Made by a program: the position numbers and the translations under genes. The notes beneath the pieces were generated by a model. The model did not search any database. It was not told the DNA's origin and was given only the letters and a program-made list of their open reading frames with translations. Positions 43,201 through 54,221 of a stretch of 64,000 nt of DNA are shown piece after piece; positions within the stretch are counted from its first letter, which is position 1; every line of letters begins with the position of its first letter. Source of the stretch: Thecaphora thlaspeos (lineage: Eukaryota > Basidiomycota > Ustilaginomycetes > Urocystidales > Glomosporiaceae); contig UWYS01000017.1 of NCBI GenBank assembly GCA_900291925.1, positions 61,001 to 125,000 on the forward strand, in the 5' to 3' direction.

Positions 43201-44083
43201 CCTCGTCTACTGCCAGTCGATCATCACCACGGAACTTTACAGCAACGTGTTTGAGATTGTCTTTTCGACGCTCAACTCGTTCATCGGCGCCGCGCTCCAG
43301 TACAGCGGCGTATTCTGCTACTCGGCCGTCGTCTCGGGCTCGATCGTCCTGATCTTGCCCGGTTTCATCGTGCTCAGCGGCTCGCTCGAGCTGCAGGCCA
43401 AGAACCTGATCGCCGGAAGCGTCCGGATGGTGTACGCCATCATCTACTCGCTCTTCCTCGGCTTTGGACTATCGATCGGCGTCTCGCTCTGGAACCTCTT
43501 CCGCGGCGTGTCGGACAACAACAGTCCGTACACGGTCTGTACCCACCCGACCGACAAGGGGTGGTACCGGCGCGACGTGCCCGAGATCTTTGCGCTGCTC
43601 ACCGTGCCGGGCTACTCGATTGCTCTGAGCCTGAGGAACCAGGTCAAGGTGAACCGCAAAGAGTTTCCCGTCATGGTCCTCATCGCGTGCGCTGGCTGGG
43701 CAAGCAACCACTTTAGCGCCAAGAGTCCCGCCCTCTCTGGTCGGCAGGACATCACGGCGGCGCTCGGATCGCTCGTCGTCGGTCTGCTGGCCAACATCTA
43801 CGGCCGCCTCTTTGACGGTCGCAGCTTTGTCGTCGCCGTTCCCGGTATCCTGTACCAACTCCCGTCGGGTCTCTCGAACACCAACGGCAGCGGCGGCATC
43901 CTCGGGTTCGCCGAGACGAGCGAGAGCAACTCGACGACCTACAGCACCTCTGGCTTCGGCGTCGCGTCGAGTTTGGTGGAGACGGCTCTTGGACTCACCG
44001 TCGGTCTGTTTGCAAGCACGGTCATCAGCTACCTGTTCGGAGGCAAGAAGGTCCGCAATGGCGGCGGGCTCTTTAGCTTCTAG
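40271..44083 (+). CDS. Pheromone-regulated membrane protein 10-like transporter (ThrE/DUF1212 family)
   Basis: 1270 residues, single exon, ATG at 40271. The first about 810 residues are disordered, rich in Ser/Ala/Gly/Glu, with basic patches. The conserved ThrE domain starts near residue 817: EEIFITMHVAAILQRQEFLLKLSRALMMFGAPTHRIE, then EVNCRCIYLPNLMLLAFGD. About ten hydrophobic segments follow, including MVIIGGFASFFICLGTAGFGG, PLGMFLVYCQSII, GSIVLILPGFIVLSGSLELQAKNLIAGSVRM, FLGFGLSIGVSLW and VVAVPGILYQLPSG. The bacterial relative ThrE exports threonine/serine; the yeast homologue Prm10 is pheromone-induced with unclear function. Substrate here unknown. Confidence 0.9.
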   Translation: MSDNQHSTLNNSSSIDQSFVDQPAPARELEAPAISVTGPAPTHGAATTATPGSASAHGSRGASRAGRVHFDGSSDAQSWRRGQLQLGQAGGDGPTVTARGGARPEAGLSLGSVQRANHPGPLNLAERLAPMGENAMPDLSLSRANKDTDVASPMALPPAIAAPAVAAAAGPVTAPAPIEVPTLSLTGAKGLDEQGLDNRAFLELQRELQRHEAKSDDGQSSSSWPGCAAHGDAGEATRQGVQRHALEQVLMEREREREARRRRQANLASDTPGIISTTASGASTPGTGTSESSYDPANDSDLDHIDLVPGETDGMPARIKKPKVDKAEPAEEQPKGWAKLRSIFGKPAEEDELDEEEKGGPIPHEQGGPTNWKSVPVQTSSGLHTSDGPRRKPSKFEREAARLVKQHKLSRTRASTLTRINRSHLPDSGDSTPDPQDTSMQMDARPIASGGVLGNLLRLYEQQQKEQMELSGRSAATSSVGSESELLQGIPAAATSDIGTVEHAQEQQRSPVSAAVDARSSAGRNSFGPSSPLGRTNFSTSPTPGGAGGSRPINRRGWTSSGMASPGIGQTFAHVGGKVGSTVYNTSTKVVKGVASETGFEDVMDERPKASRSGAGVFGALVATTGNLIGAVSPNHAQLGPNPKRPGFTLDRYLLPEMDAKTLKRTAQIVADAGPRGHRTSGFSSPNETRSHSIPGSPAMGFGGERTETGSTAPGTPPPSTCAHTPKKRPAPIMMFSSRSKTLTDQNGHALPHSGRRLHIPGAGVLTKPWTGHSTANTPDVYGHSHGDYFGAGSEKLARQEWQRKLKKRAKDKRRKEEIFITMHVAAILQRQEFLLKLSRALMMFGAPTHRIETQIQQTARVLEVNCRCIYLPNLMLLAFGDDTTHTSETKFIKQGGGLDLTKLTDMHSIYWNVIHDKIGVGEASAQLDELMRRKPLIGRWPMVIIGGFASFFICLGTAGFGGSFVDALAAFPLGMFLVYCQSIITTELYSNVFEIVFSTLNSFIGAALQYSGVFCYSAVVSGSIVLILPGFIVLSGSLELQAKNLIAGSVRMVYAIIYSLFLGFGLSIGVSLWNLFRGVSDNNSPYTVCTHPTDKGWYRRDVPEIFALLTVPGYSIALSLRNQVKVNRKEFPVMVLIACAGWASNHFSAKSPALSGRQDITAALGSLVVGLLANIYGRLFDGRSFVVAVPGILYQLPSGLSNTNGSGGILGFAETSESNSTTYSTSGFGVASSLVETALGLTVGLFASTVISYLFGGKKVRNGGGLFSF

Positions 44084-44905
44084 ACGTTACCTTGCTCTTT
44101 TTCCTTTTGTTTTTGAGTCTCGTATTCCCGTACATAACTCGACCTCTCGTCTCATAGCATCACCGTCTCGTTCCATCCATATCTCATCCCATCTGACAGC
44201 CAGCAACCAACCATATTCTCTCATATCTCTCGAACACTCAAAACGGATACGTTCTTCCCCCCCCCCCCCCCCCCCCTCTCCTCCCGCACAGTGCGCGCTC
44301 AATGTTTTGCTTTCATCTCGCGGTCCGCTCCCTCTCGTTGAACCGTTCAGCTTCATATAAATGTCATGGCCGCCCTCGTCGCTCGTTAGCACAAACAACG
44401 CATTAGATTTTACACTCTCACGCCTGCACGATAAGCGTCCGTCGCTCTTGGGAGTCCCGGAGTTGGTCGTGTTCTGAAATCGTAGAATGCGAACGAGGTA
44501 GGTGTATGTGCTTACGGTGCCCGTCTCTTGGTCCGCTCAATATATGACCATCAGGGAGAAAGAAAAAAAAAAAAAACCCCCCACAAGAAAACGCGAGGAA
44601 ATTACAAAGTTGCGCAGGTTGATTCAGTCCCTTTCGACGAGGACATGCTTTCGTTTGTACAACCAGCCATCCTCGATGCCGTGTAACGGCACAAAACGGG
44701 ACGGACAAGTGGCATGGAAGGTATACTGTATTATCACCACGGGGTCGGCCAAGTAGTCAAGCGATGGAGAATTACTGCTTTGAAGGAATATGTAGAGCAT
44801 GCTGTATGTATCTGGTGTGTGTTTATCTCTGATTGCTACATGCGTATTGATGAAATTTCGTTCAAAGTCGTGAGATGGGGTCATAGCGTCAGTGTCGTTA
44901 CTCTT
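44084..44905. other. 3' spacer with poly-C tract
   Basis: 822 bp between the PRM10-like gene and the antiporter remnant. Contains a 20-C run at 44257-44276 and a shorter poly-A at about 44560. No gene seen. Confidence 0.5.
44257..44276 (+). repeat. Poly-C homopolymer (20 C)
   Basis: Uninterrupted run of 20 C in the 3' region of the PRM10-like gene. Confidence 0.9.
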
Positions 44906-46952
44906 TCAATCCTTACGTTCCGTGGCTTGTAAGACGAGAAGGTTAGCTTTCAGACCACCTAGTAGCAACCCTTCCGTTGCCGCTCCGAGGGTCATGCCCA
45001 TGAGTTTGAGTTCGTTCCTTGCGACGTCGCTCATCAGGTTGCTGCAAGGTTGTTGCGTCTGTTGCTCGATTGACCCATGCATCGCTTCGACTTCGGCGCG
45101 GAACGATTTAGGTCTCTGTGCCATCTTGCCGCGTCCCACCAATACCATGTCGCGCTCAGGGTCGATGAGAGCAAGGAGCGAGGCGAGGATGCGTTGGATA
45201 GGCTGGTGTGCGGCAGAGCTATTCGCCCCTACGCCAGAGTCGGACGGCGGTAGCGTGAGAAAGTGGACGCCGTCAATCGTATTGACCGCCACCGCCGCCA
45301 GAGGCGCCTCGTTTTCATTGCGTACGTCGCTCGAGGCGGCCGACGAGCCGCTGTCGCCGCTTTCGTGCACCGTCGACAGGATGGCTTGCTGGTCAAAGAG
45401 GAAGCGAGCGTCGACCCGCACCGCTTCCGCCTGATAGACGGTCTGCAGGTTGATCGATTCGTGCTTCTCCTCGGCCACGCGTTCCTCCTCCTCGGTCGTC
45501 TCCTGCCTCCTGCCGCCCCGCGCCTTTGCCTGCGACAGGCTCTTGATCGTATCGCGCGACGTCGACATGGCAATGACGACGCCATCTACTGCGCCTTCCG
45601 AGGCTGCGCTGATGCGCTGCAGCAGCTCGACGGCGGCCCGATCATCTGCCCCGCCAAAAAAGGGGACCCATAGTCGACGCCGGCCGTGCGACCTCGCGAG
45701 ACCTAGCCTGGCCTCCTCGCGTTGCAGCTGCCCCGTCCGATGCGCGGCATTCGACGCTAGGTCGCCGCGGCCAAAGCCTTGGTGCCTGGCGAGGATGCCT
45801 TGATCGACGAGGATGCCCGTGGTGCAGGTATGCCTCAGGTCCCTGAAAATCCGCGCAGGGAGGGCGTGTGCGTCCGAATCGGCCTGCCAAAACGTCTCGG
45901 CGACGTCTGCTGGTAGCCGGAGAGTCCGCTCGCCGCGGCTGCTGCCCCCAACCACGACAGCCCTCGGCCAAAGGAGCTCGAGACCTCCCATGAGACGACG
46001 GCCAAGCTCCCGCCCAGCTCTGCATCGCCGCCAGCCGAGGCGGATAGCCGGAGACGCCGCATCGCATTGGCGTTCTGCCTGGCGATCGCCGTGGTGAGGT
46101 CGACGCGCCGGACCGTGAACGTGTCTGGCGGCAGGTCGAGTCGATCGCGGTGCGACGTCGACGTCGGCATGGTCTGGCCCGGCTGCATGCCCGTGAACAA
46201 CAACGCCTGTTCGCTCGCCAACGCGCCCGAAGTAGGCACGGCGTACAGCCTCTGGACCGCCTTGAGGCTCTCCAGCATCGCGTCGCGCTGTCGATCGTCT
46301 GTCGTATAGATCATCTGCATGATGGACGAGGTGGTGTATTCGATCGGCAGCAGCCTGATCAAGTCCAGGGCGATGTGTCCGACCGTCTGCTGGGGCTGCT
46401 CTGCCTCTGCGGTGTCGGGACCGAGCCCCGCATGTCCAAGGAGGCCGATGAGCGACATGAGCGCCTGGATCGCCGGGCTCGGCGAGGTGATGGCCACGGT
46501 GATGGGGAAATCGGACGATGCCGACGGAGACGGCAAAGGGGATGGCCATGCCGGGGAGGGTGATGATGATGACCTTCTTCCAGTAGCGGGCCATGAGATC
46601 GGTATCTGTCTCGAGACCGACGAGGAAGAGAAAGAGGGAGAGACCGATGGTTGCCATGAGCTTGAGAAGGCCAAGTGCGTCGTGTGGAACGATGGTCTCT
46701 GTGAAACCGGGTATGTTGCCAAACGCGGTGGGGCCGAGGAGGATAGCGGCCAACAGCTCTCCGAGTACGGCGGGCGGGCTGGCCTAGCCTCTGGAAGGTC
46801 TTGCCCAGGATCCGGCATAGGATGATGATGATGATGATGATGGAGACCTGCGTGAGGAAGAGAGCGAAGCCATTCGTGGTCGAGACGCAGTTGTGCGGGT
46901 CGAACGTGAGCGGATCGACGCCGCTGAGCCAGCCATGGTTGGGAGACGGCAT
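44906..46952 (-). pseudogene. Degenerate K+/H+ antiporter (KHA1/CPA2-like)
   Basis: Reading from an ATG at 46952: GVDPLTFDPHNC, the first TM segment with an Ile run, and ILGKTFQRLGQP. A one-base frame slip near 46770 is then needed to enter AAILLGPTAFGNIPGFTETI and LFLFLVGLETDTDLMARYWKK, the CPA2 start. After GMAIPFAVSVGI (about 46520) the frame changes again and the sequence jumps straight to the cytosolic C-terminal region (VAITSPSPAIQALMSLIGLL, LDLIRLLPIEYTTSSIMQMIY). Roughly ten transmembrane helices are missing. A third slip between about 46000 and 45900 returns to the first frame for VPFFGGADDRAAVELL and the C-terminal ELKLMGMTLGAATEGLLLGGLKANLLVLQA. No GT-AG introns explain the slips. 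A transporter without its core cannot work, so a pseudogene is the simplest reading; assembly error is the alternative. Confidence 0.7.
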
Positions 46953-47345
46953 GGGAGGCGGAGGGCAGAGTGGCGGCCAGCGTCGCTCTGCTCGTCCATG
47001 TCGATGCGTGGACGGCGAGGCTGCGGAGTCTGCTTGGTGCTGGACGAGGAGCGGTCGAGTAGGATGGGGTATAGACGCTGCGACGGCCAGGCAAAGGAAG
47101 GAAGGGCGGTAGTGGTGGTGGTGGATGAGGAGGATGAGGAGGTGGTGGCGCCGAGGGGGGGTGGCAAAGAGGCGGAATGAGGCGAGGCTCAGCGTCGAAT
47201 GGGCCTGCCACAGGGGCAACGAGCCCACGACGTGCCCCCTCTGGCTCGCCAGCCGGTTCAAGCGTCGCGCAGATCATGTCGGCATCTCGGTGGTGGCAGT
47301 GGTGGCTAGGTACCGACGAGCGGGCTTTTCACAACGACGACGACA

Positions 47346-47406
<61 letters not shown>

Positions 47407-47414
47407 CGACGACA

Positions 47415-47445
<31 letters not shown>

Positions 47446-47942
47446 CGACGACGACGACGACAACGACGACGACGACGATAACAACAACAACAATAACAAT
47501 AACAACAACAACAACAACAACAAGCAACCTATGTAGGCAAAACAAACGCGCAGCAAACCAAGGCTCTGTGTCTGTGAGAGTGTGTGGGGCGTGGAATGGG
47601 GGGGGGGTATGGCTTCCGTGAGAGTGTGGGCATGGTGGGGATGTGGGGGATCGCGAGCGCGCGTACGTCTCCTATCTCCCTCCCTCCCTCCCGCCCCCTC
47701 GAGTCTTTTACAGTTGGCAACGGCGTCGGCAGAGGAAGACGCCTACATCGGCATCGATCACAGCAGCCTCCTGCCTCGCCCCGGAGCAGGTGCATCGCGC
47801 TGACCATGGCGTCGTCTTCGACGCACCTCTTCAGGCGAGAGAGATGCGGTGCAGGGGCAGCTGCTGAGTGTATCTTGGTGCGATGGGGACAGCGAGCGAC
47901 ATGGCGAAAGACGGTCTTGCTGCCGACTTGGCCCGCGCCGCC
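46953..47942. other. Spacer upstream of antiporter remnant, with trinucleotide repeats
   Basis: 990 bp. Holds the GAC/AAC trinucleotide tract at 47329-47522, then a G-rich patch (about 47600) and the 3' end region of PTC2. No gene supported. Confidence 0.5.
47329..47522. repeat. (GAC)n/(AAC)n trinucleotide repeat
   Basis: About 190 bp of imperfect GAC units interspersed with AAC, turning into nearly pure AAC/AAT at the right end. Lies about 380 bp upstream of the antiporter remnant's first ATG and about 420 bp past the PTC2 stop codon. Confidence 0.95.
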
Positions 47943-50165
47943 TTAGGCCTTCGCCGCCGCCGCCGATTGCGTCTTGTCCGACGCTTCCGGCTCACTCTGC
48001 GATTCCTCTGAGCTCGGCTTGACGGCCACCTTGACCGCATCGCTCTGCCCGTCGCTCGCCTTGGTCACCTCTCTCGGCGACTCGACAATCTCCGGCTGGT
48101 GTTGTAGCTCCCGTCGCTCGCCACCTTGGTCGCCGCGTCGCTCAGCCTCGGCCTTGCCCTCGTCCTCGAGCTCCTGCGCCTTCTCCGCCTTGTCCGCGTC
48201 CTCGCCCTCCGATCCATCGCTCGAGTCGTCTGGCGAGACGTACGCCTGGTACGTCACGCCGCCCTCGTCATCCGTACCCGGCCCCGGTCGGAAGACGATC
48301 CCCGCCCCTCCGAGCGCGCCCGCGAGGCCGCCAAGCAGCCGCGCACGGTGGTCCACCCGTCCGCCATTGCCGCCGCTGCCGCCATAGCCACCAGCACCAC
48401 CCGCTCCACGCTTCTTCTCCGGGTGCATCTCATAGTAGTACTGGAACGGCGATCGCAGCGACTCGGGCGTCTCCCAGCCAACCTTGCCGTCGACGCGCTC
48501 CTTGACCCACTTGCGCCATTCTTCCTTTGTCCTGCCACCGAGCAGTGCAATGATGCACACCGTCATCTGCGGAGCGAGCAAGACATGTCGCGCATAGCAG
48601 CAAAGCAAAGCAGGAATGAATCACATGTCAGCTCTCGAGAGGCCGCTTCGGCGTTTCCGCAGGCCTGTCCGCGTCCACTCACGTTGTCGCAGCCGACCGA
48701 CTCGGTGTGGGGCGCGAGGCAGAACTCCATCATCTCCTCGCAGATCGTCTGCAGCTCCTTGCCCTCGGCCACTCCGCGTCGCACAAAGTCGACGACCGTC
48801 TGATTGCTCATGCAGTCCCAGATGCCGTCGCACGCGAGGACGAGGAACTCCTCCTCGCCGTTGATGTCGTGCGTGATAATGTCCGGATCGGCGGTGACGA
48901 TCTGGTGTTCGGGGCCGAGGAAGCTGCTCTGCTTGTACTCAAAGTCGCCAATCGCGCGGCTGAGAGCTAGGTTGCCATTGACCCGCTCCATCTCGACGTA
49001 GCCGCCAGCCGAGAGGATTCTCGAGTGCTCGCGCTCGTCGGTGGGCTTGTGGTCGTGGCTCAGGGCCTTGGCCTCGCCCTTGACGCCGAGCACGCATCGC
49101 GAGTCGCCGGCGTTGGCCACGATGATTTGGCGGGCCACTTTCTTGTCGGCCATGTCGCTCTTCGGTCCGGCGACAAGCAGCGCGGCGACGGCCGTGCATC
49201 CGGAAGGATCATGCTTCCAGCTTTCGTCTAGCGGGAGCGAGCGACGGACAAGCGGTCATGGAGGAGGGCAGAGAGCGAGCCTTGAGCATCAGTATCTGGT
49301 CCCTCCGGCTAGGCCGCCGGGCTTCGCACCGGTCGCGCAGAGGGAGGGCGGTTCTGACGGGCGTCCACTCACCTCCGAGGAAGTCTTCGTCAGTCTGTAG
49401 GAAGGCACGCTTGAGAGCGGCAGGGTAGTCGCCATTCTTGTACGCCTCGTTCTCGGCCAGACGCCTGTGAAGCGTTTCGCCCGTGAAATTGGCCACCGTC
49501 TTGCCTGCTCAAGAGATAAGCAAGGCGCATCCGAATCGGCAGCATGCGGAGATAAGTAAAGTATCGGGTGGTCAGCAACGCAGTCCGCAGCGAAAAAGGG
49601 GATCGTAGATCCGTGGGCACACAAGACTAACCTCCGTGTCCGTCGTAGACGGCGAAGAAGCTGGTCTTCTCGTCGCCAGTCTTTCCGTCCAGGTTGAGGA
49701 TGGTGGCGTGTGCGTCCTCCATGCCTGAAAGGTGCCAAAGCAAGGAAGGAGACGGATTCGACCGATGATGAGGTGCGCAGGGTTAGTTGGCCGTCCTCGA
49801 GATACAACGATGCGGTAAGGCACGGCATACCAGCATGATGGCGCAGATGAGCCAAAGGAATGACGACTCACTGATTCGCCAGCCTTGCATCTCGGAGACG
49901 GCGTAGACGAGGGTGTCATCTTCGCCCGTGGCCGAGTGCTGGAACAGGTCATAGACGGAAGATGTATCGGATCGGAGAGGGTCAGCGATGTGGATGAGGG
50001 AATAAGACGACGCAGTAGATGGACGGACAGACAATCGCCCGATATCAGGTTGATGGAAGAAGGCCCCTTGTGCAGATGAAACAGCAGGTGGTACAGCGAC
50101 AAAGGCATCCGGATGGGAGCGACCCTTACCTTTTCGGTGATTGGCTCCGATAGAGTTTGACCCAT
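47943..50165 (-). CDS. Type 2C Ser/Thr protein phosphatase (Ptc2/Ptc3-like)
   Basis: Mn/Mg-dependent phosphatase of the Ptc2/3 group, which in yeast switches off stress MAPK (Hog1) and checkpoint signalling. Six exons on the minus strand: 50165-50130, 49938-49872, 49724-49632, 49504-49373, 49227-48683 and 48566-47943 (498 residues). Phases agree and donors are mostly gtgagt-like. N-terminus [12 protein letters not shown] (Gly2 may be myristoylated). Metal-binding motifs are all present: [101 protein letters not shown]. The last exon adds a Gly-rich and then strongly acidic Ser/Glu/Asp tail of about 160 residues, longer than in yeast Ptc2. Confidence 0.94.
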
Positions 50166-51986
50166 CTTGACGTAGGTCTAGTTGCTCGACGATGTGAAGG
50201 TGCGGGCTGAGGGAGGAAGTGGTTGGCGGAAAGGAGAGAGGTTTGTGCAGCCGGCTGGGACTAGACAAGGTACAAAGGTGTATCGGGCGAGGTCCGCGGA
50301 TGTGCTTCGTCTAAAGAGGGAGCGAGGCGGGAAAAGGTGCCGGCAAAGAGAACAGAAAGCGTTGGAGGCGCAGGCAGGCGTTCGTCTGTGCTGAGTCTGG
50401 CTTGCGACGGGAGTGTAGGGCCGAAAGACAGGAAGATGCGTGCAGTCGGGCAAGGGTTGGGCGCTTCTGTTGCGAGACTCGAGGCAGATGCGAGAGGGCG
50501 AAAGGGGTGGATGTTGCCGATCTGGTGGTCTAGCGAGGAAAAGTGGATGCTTGGACGGAGGAGAGGCTGACGCAGAGGGTATCGAACGAAAGCAGGCGGA
50601 GAGGCGGCGGAAGCAGCGGGAAGAGGCGCGAAGCTCGCCGGGCCCAAGGGGTTGGTCCAAGGGGCGGTGGACGTGCGGACGAGAGGTGGCAAGGGGCGCG
50701 ATATGGTGATCGTCGCTCGACGGTCGTCTGGGTCGCTTGTCGATTGTCGTCGCTGCTGGTGCTATTAGAAGACGATTGGTGGTGATGGTGGTGATGGTGG
50801 TGGTAGGAGGTGGCTGAGCCAGCAAAGTGGGTCGATGGTCGGTCGGTCGGGCCAGTCCGTCGCTTGGATGGTTGGTAGCTGCGTGGCCGGAAGGCCGTGG
50901 CGGCTTCTGCGCTCCCGTGCGAGTGAGCGCCCAACAAAGCAAGCAGCAAAGGGCATTCGAGCGCCGCACCGCACCGCACCGCACCGCACAGCACAGCACA
51001 GCACAGCACAGCACAGCGGCAGAGCCCGAGCCAACAGAGAGAGTCCAACCCTTTTCGGCCCGCCCTTTTCGGCCCGCCCTTTTCTGCCTCGACCTCCGCG
51101 CGACCCGGAACACGTCGCCCGGGCCAAGGCCTGGACTTTGTAGTGCCAGCCTGCGCCCTGACCCTTCTCGGGCCCTCGCCGTCGAATACAACCACGGATC
51201 GTCGAGCGTCCAAGTGGCGGTGGTTTTGTATTTGCTCGCGGTAGTCAGCTGGCTGGTCGTTTCAGGCGCGGCCCTAACCCCCTACACCTCTGTGACTACA
51301 TACGCCACCTCGTCCTCCATGCGTCCCCCTCTCACGACGGCATGGCACTGGGACGCTTCAGCTTACGCTGCTCTCAGGGAATGGAAGCTGTCAGAGAGAA
51401 AGGGGGCGCTCCACCCGTGGCCTAGCTGGGCCGGCTGCCCGCATCATCCTCAGCCATCGCTTCGAGCGACGATGCAGTTGAGATTGGGCGAAAGCTGCAC
51501 CCGTCGGCACGGGATAAGGGAACGGATGATGTTGTTGCTTGTAGAGAAGCGGCTGGTGCCTCTGCGGCTGGTGCCTCTGCGGCTGGGACTATGTACAAAA
51601 CTTTTCACTGCGGCTATTTTCGCTCCTTCTGGCTATCGGCCGGCAGCGTTGTCGCGTCTTCCTCAACTGGTGCTAGGCAAGAAAGATGCGCAAGGCGTGA
51701 TGGTCGACCACCGCTCAAGTGTGGAGGGGCTGGAGTGGGAGATCACGTGGAGGCTGTTCGGTTCCGAGGCGGGTGGGAGCAGCGGTGATCACGAGGGGAT
51801 GCAGAATAGAGGGGCAGCGAAAGGAAGAAATCCCGCACACACCTCGTCGCCTCGCCCTGCCGCAGCCGCCACCACCGCCCCACGACATCACCCACTCGGC
51901 GCTACCACACTTTGCCACACAGCTAAGCCCTCGTCTCGTCACCGTCCTCCCCATTGGCCCGCCGCAACTCCATCCCTAACGCCAGC
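50166..51986. promoter_or_regulatory. Divergent promoter region PTC2 / eIF3i
   Basis: 1.8 kb between start codons. Long frames on both strands are driven by simple repeats, notably a GCACC then GCACA pentanucleotide run at 50965-51017 and GGTGAT repeats near 50775. No gene supported. Confidence 0.5.
50965..51017. repeat. (GCACC)n-(GCACA)n pentanucleotide repeat
   Basis: About 53 bp: roughly four GCACC-type units followed by six or more GCACA-type units in the PTC2/eIF3i intergenic region. Confidence 0.9.
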
Positions 51987-53664
51987 ATGGTGCGTCCAGC
52001 GAGACAAAGCTACACTGGCCCCGTTCTTTCTCTCTACGCTTGCTGACTCGTCCTCGAGACGCCTTGCCTCGTTCCCTTGCTTCTCAACTCACGATCAGCG
52101 CCCAATCCTCCTCTCCGGACACGAGCGCTCGCTCACCCAGGTCAAGTTCAACCGCGAGGGCGATCTCCTCTTCTCCGTCTCCAAGGACAACGTCATCAAC
52201 GCCTGGTTCTCCCACAACGGCGAGAGGCTTGGCACCTACGATGGCCACAACGGTACCGTCTGGTCCGTCGACGTCGATGGTGAGTAGCGCTCTCGCTGAC
52301 GCCGCAGTCGGTTGTGCGAGAGCCGGTGTGAAACCGCTCCTGTTGCTGCTGCGCATGGACCAAGGCGCTGACTTTGCCTTTCTGCCGTCGCCGCCATTCT
52401 CGACAATCCCAACCACCGCTACCCAACCACCGCTACCCACCACCCTTACCAACGTCACCACCCTTCCGCACCCGCAGATTCTTCCGAGCTTCTCATCTCT
52501 GGCTCTGCCGACAACCAGATGAGGCTCTGGGAGGTCGCCACCGGAAAGTGCCTCTACACGTGGGAGTTCAACACCGCCGCCAAGCGAGTCGCCTTCTCCG
52601 AGGACAACACCCAGGTGCTCGTCGTCAACGAGGCCCGCATGGGCTTCCGAGGCACGCTCCAGGTATTTCGCATCAACCGTGACCCCGCCACCTGGTCGCA
52701 GCAGAGCGCAGAGCCCATCCGCACCATCACCTTCTCCGGACCCAAGGCCGTCGTCGCCGCCTTTGCGCCGCTCGACCAGTACATCGTCACCGGCCACGAG
52801 AACGGCAAGGTGGCCATGTACTACCACGATGACAAGGAGCCCGAGAGCGGCATCGACGCCGAGCTCGAGGAGAACTCGGTGGACGCCCACGGCGGAGAGA
52901 TGATTACAGACCTGCAGATGAGCCCCGACAGGACCTACTTTGCCACGAGCGGAAAGGACAAGACGGCAAAGGTGAGCAGCGCGTTGCCATGCACGGAGAT
53001 GCTGCGTCGGTTCCAGCGCAGCGGGTGGGCGTTGTCGACCGCTCCTGTGGCAGGACGATGGAAGACCAGGGCAGCAGCCGCCTTGCGACTCCGCGTTGGA
53101 CCTGAACGTCGCACGCTCCCTATGGCCCGAGCCACTTCGACTGACACATTGCATCCCCTTGCCCTGCCTCTGGTGCGCAGATCATCGACACCAAGTCGCT
53201 CTCGATCATCAAGACGTTTGCGACCGAGACACCATTAAACAGCGCCTCGATCCACCCGACAAAGCCGTACGTCATCGTAGGAGGAGGTCAGGAGGCGATG
53301 AACGTCACCACGACGAGCGCGAGACAAGGACGCTTCGAGACCCGGTTCTGGCACAAGGTATTCGAAGAGGAGTGCGCGAGGCTGCCCGGCCACTTCGGAC
53401 CCATCAACACCATTGCCATCCACCCGGCAGGCAAGGCATACGCTTCCGGCGGAGAGGACGGATACGGTGAGTGTTCGCTACGCCTGTCGCGGTGGCGGGG
53501 CCTCTGGTTCTTCGAAGAGAGATGCTGGTGCTGACGTTGGTTTCGTTGCCATCGTACCGTGTCCATCTCCGCGCCCGCCAGTCCGCGTCAACTGGTTCGA
53601 CCCGGGCTTCTTCAACTCGAAGCTGTACGGACCGGATCTCGAAATGTCGCTCGAGGACCAGTAA
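51987..53664 (+). CDS. TIF34: Translation initiation factor eIF3 subunit I (TIF34)
   Basis: WD40 subunit of eIF3, in the 40S-bound initiation complex. Five exons: 51987-51989 (the ATG alone), 52099-52279, 52478-52971, 53181-53466 and 53582-53664; 348 residues. Donors gtgcgt, gtgagt, gtgagc and gtgagt. Evidence in order: [175 protein letters not shown]. Length matches the family. The start codon is followed immediately by a 109-bp intron; without that exon there is no Met before RPILLSGH. Confidence 0.95.
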
Positions 53665-54221
53665 AACGTCGTCCGCGTCGTCTGCTGCGCCGTCGGCTTT
53701 TGCATGATTGTCAAAAGGAACCGGGGGGGGGGGGCATAGACAAGGTCTTGCACTCGCTCCACCACCACCACCACCATCACACCAGCGACTCGCCCTCGAC
53801 GTCGGTATTGCGATAAGTCGCCTTTCTCAGGTTGTCGTTCGTCGTCGCTATCATCTTTGTAGATTAGAACCCTTTTCCTTGTAGCACGGCAGACTTGAAT
53901 AGCTTCTTTTTAATACCCAATCGGCACGTGGGATAATTCGCTCAAGGTATCTCGCGCTTGAGGGAGAGAGAGTGTGTGTGCGTGAGTGAATGGCTGGTTT
54001 CGTTTTCATCGGTGTCGGTTGGAGTGGCACGAATGCGCAGTCGTATAAAGGAGCGCGAAAAGAAACGATGCATACGTCCTGTCATGCCGACGTACGAGCG
54101 AGGACAGGTGGATTGATATCGTTGTACGAGGAAAAAAAAAAAAAGAAAAAAGGCATTTGTTTTCTGTGTTCGTTGGAATGACGGGGAAAAAGAAGTGGGA
54201 TCAGAGCTGGAAGGACAAATG
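53665..54221. other. Convergent spacer eIF3i/YOS1
   Basis: 557 bp between convergent stops. Contains a 12-G run near 53723, a CAC trinucleotide run near 53765 and a poly-A near 54130. No gene seen. Confidence 0.5.

Noticed and set aside
44906..46952. Antiporter with several introns instead of a pseudogene
   Set aside because: The frame changes have no usable GT-AG pairs close by, and splicing cannot restore about ten helices absent from the DNA.
45835..47277. 480-codon minus-strand frame taken as one protein
   Set aside because: Only its 3' half is antiporter-like. The first half is an out-of-frame reading of the true N-terminus and of repeats.
47306..47545. Poly-valine and poly-serine/leucine open frames
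   Set aside because: They are translations of the GAC/AAC repeat.
50178..51191. 337-codon minus-strand frame between PTC2 and eIF3i
   Set aside because: Composed of simple-repeat translations, with no family resemblance.
50827..52287. 486-codon + frame ending in eIF3i exon 2
   Set aside because: Only the last about 60 codons are eIF3i. The upstream part is intergenic repeat and intron read through.
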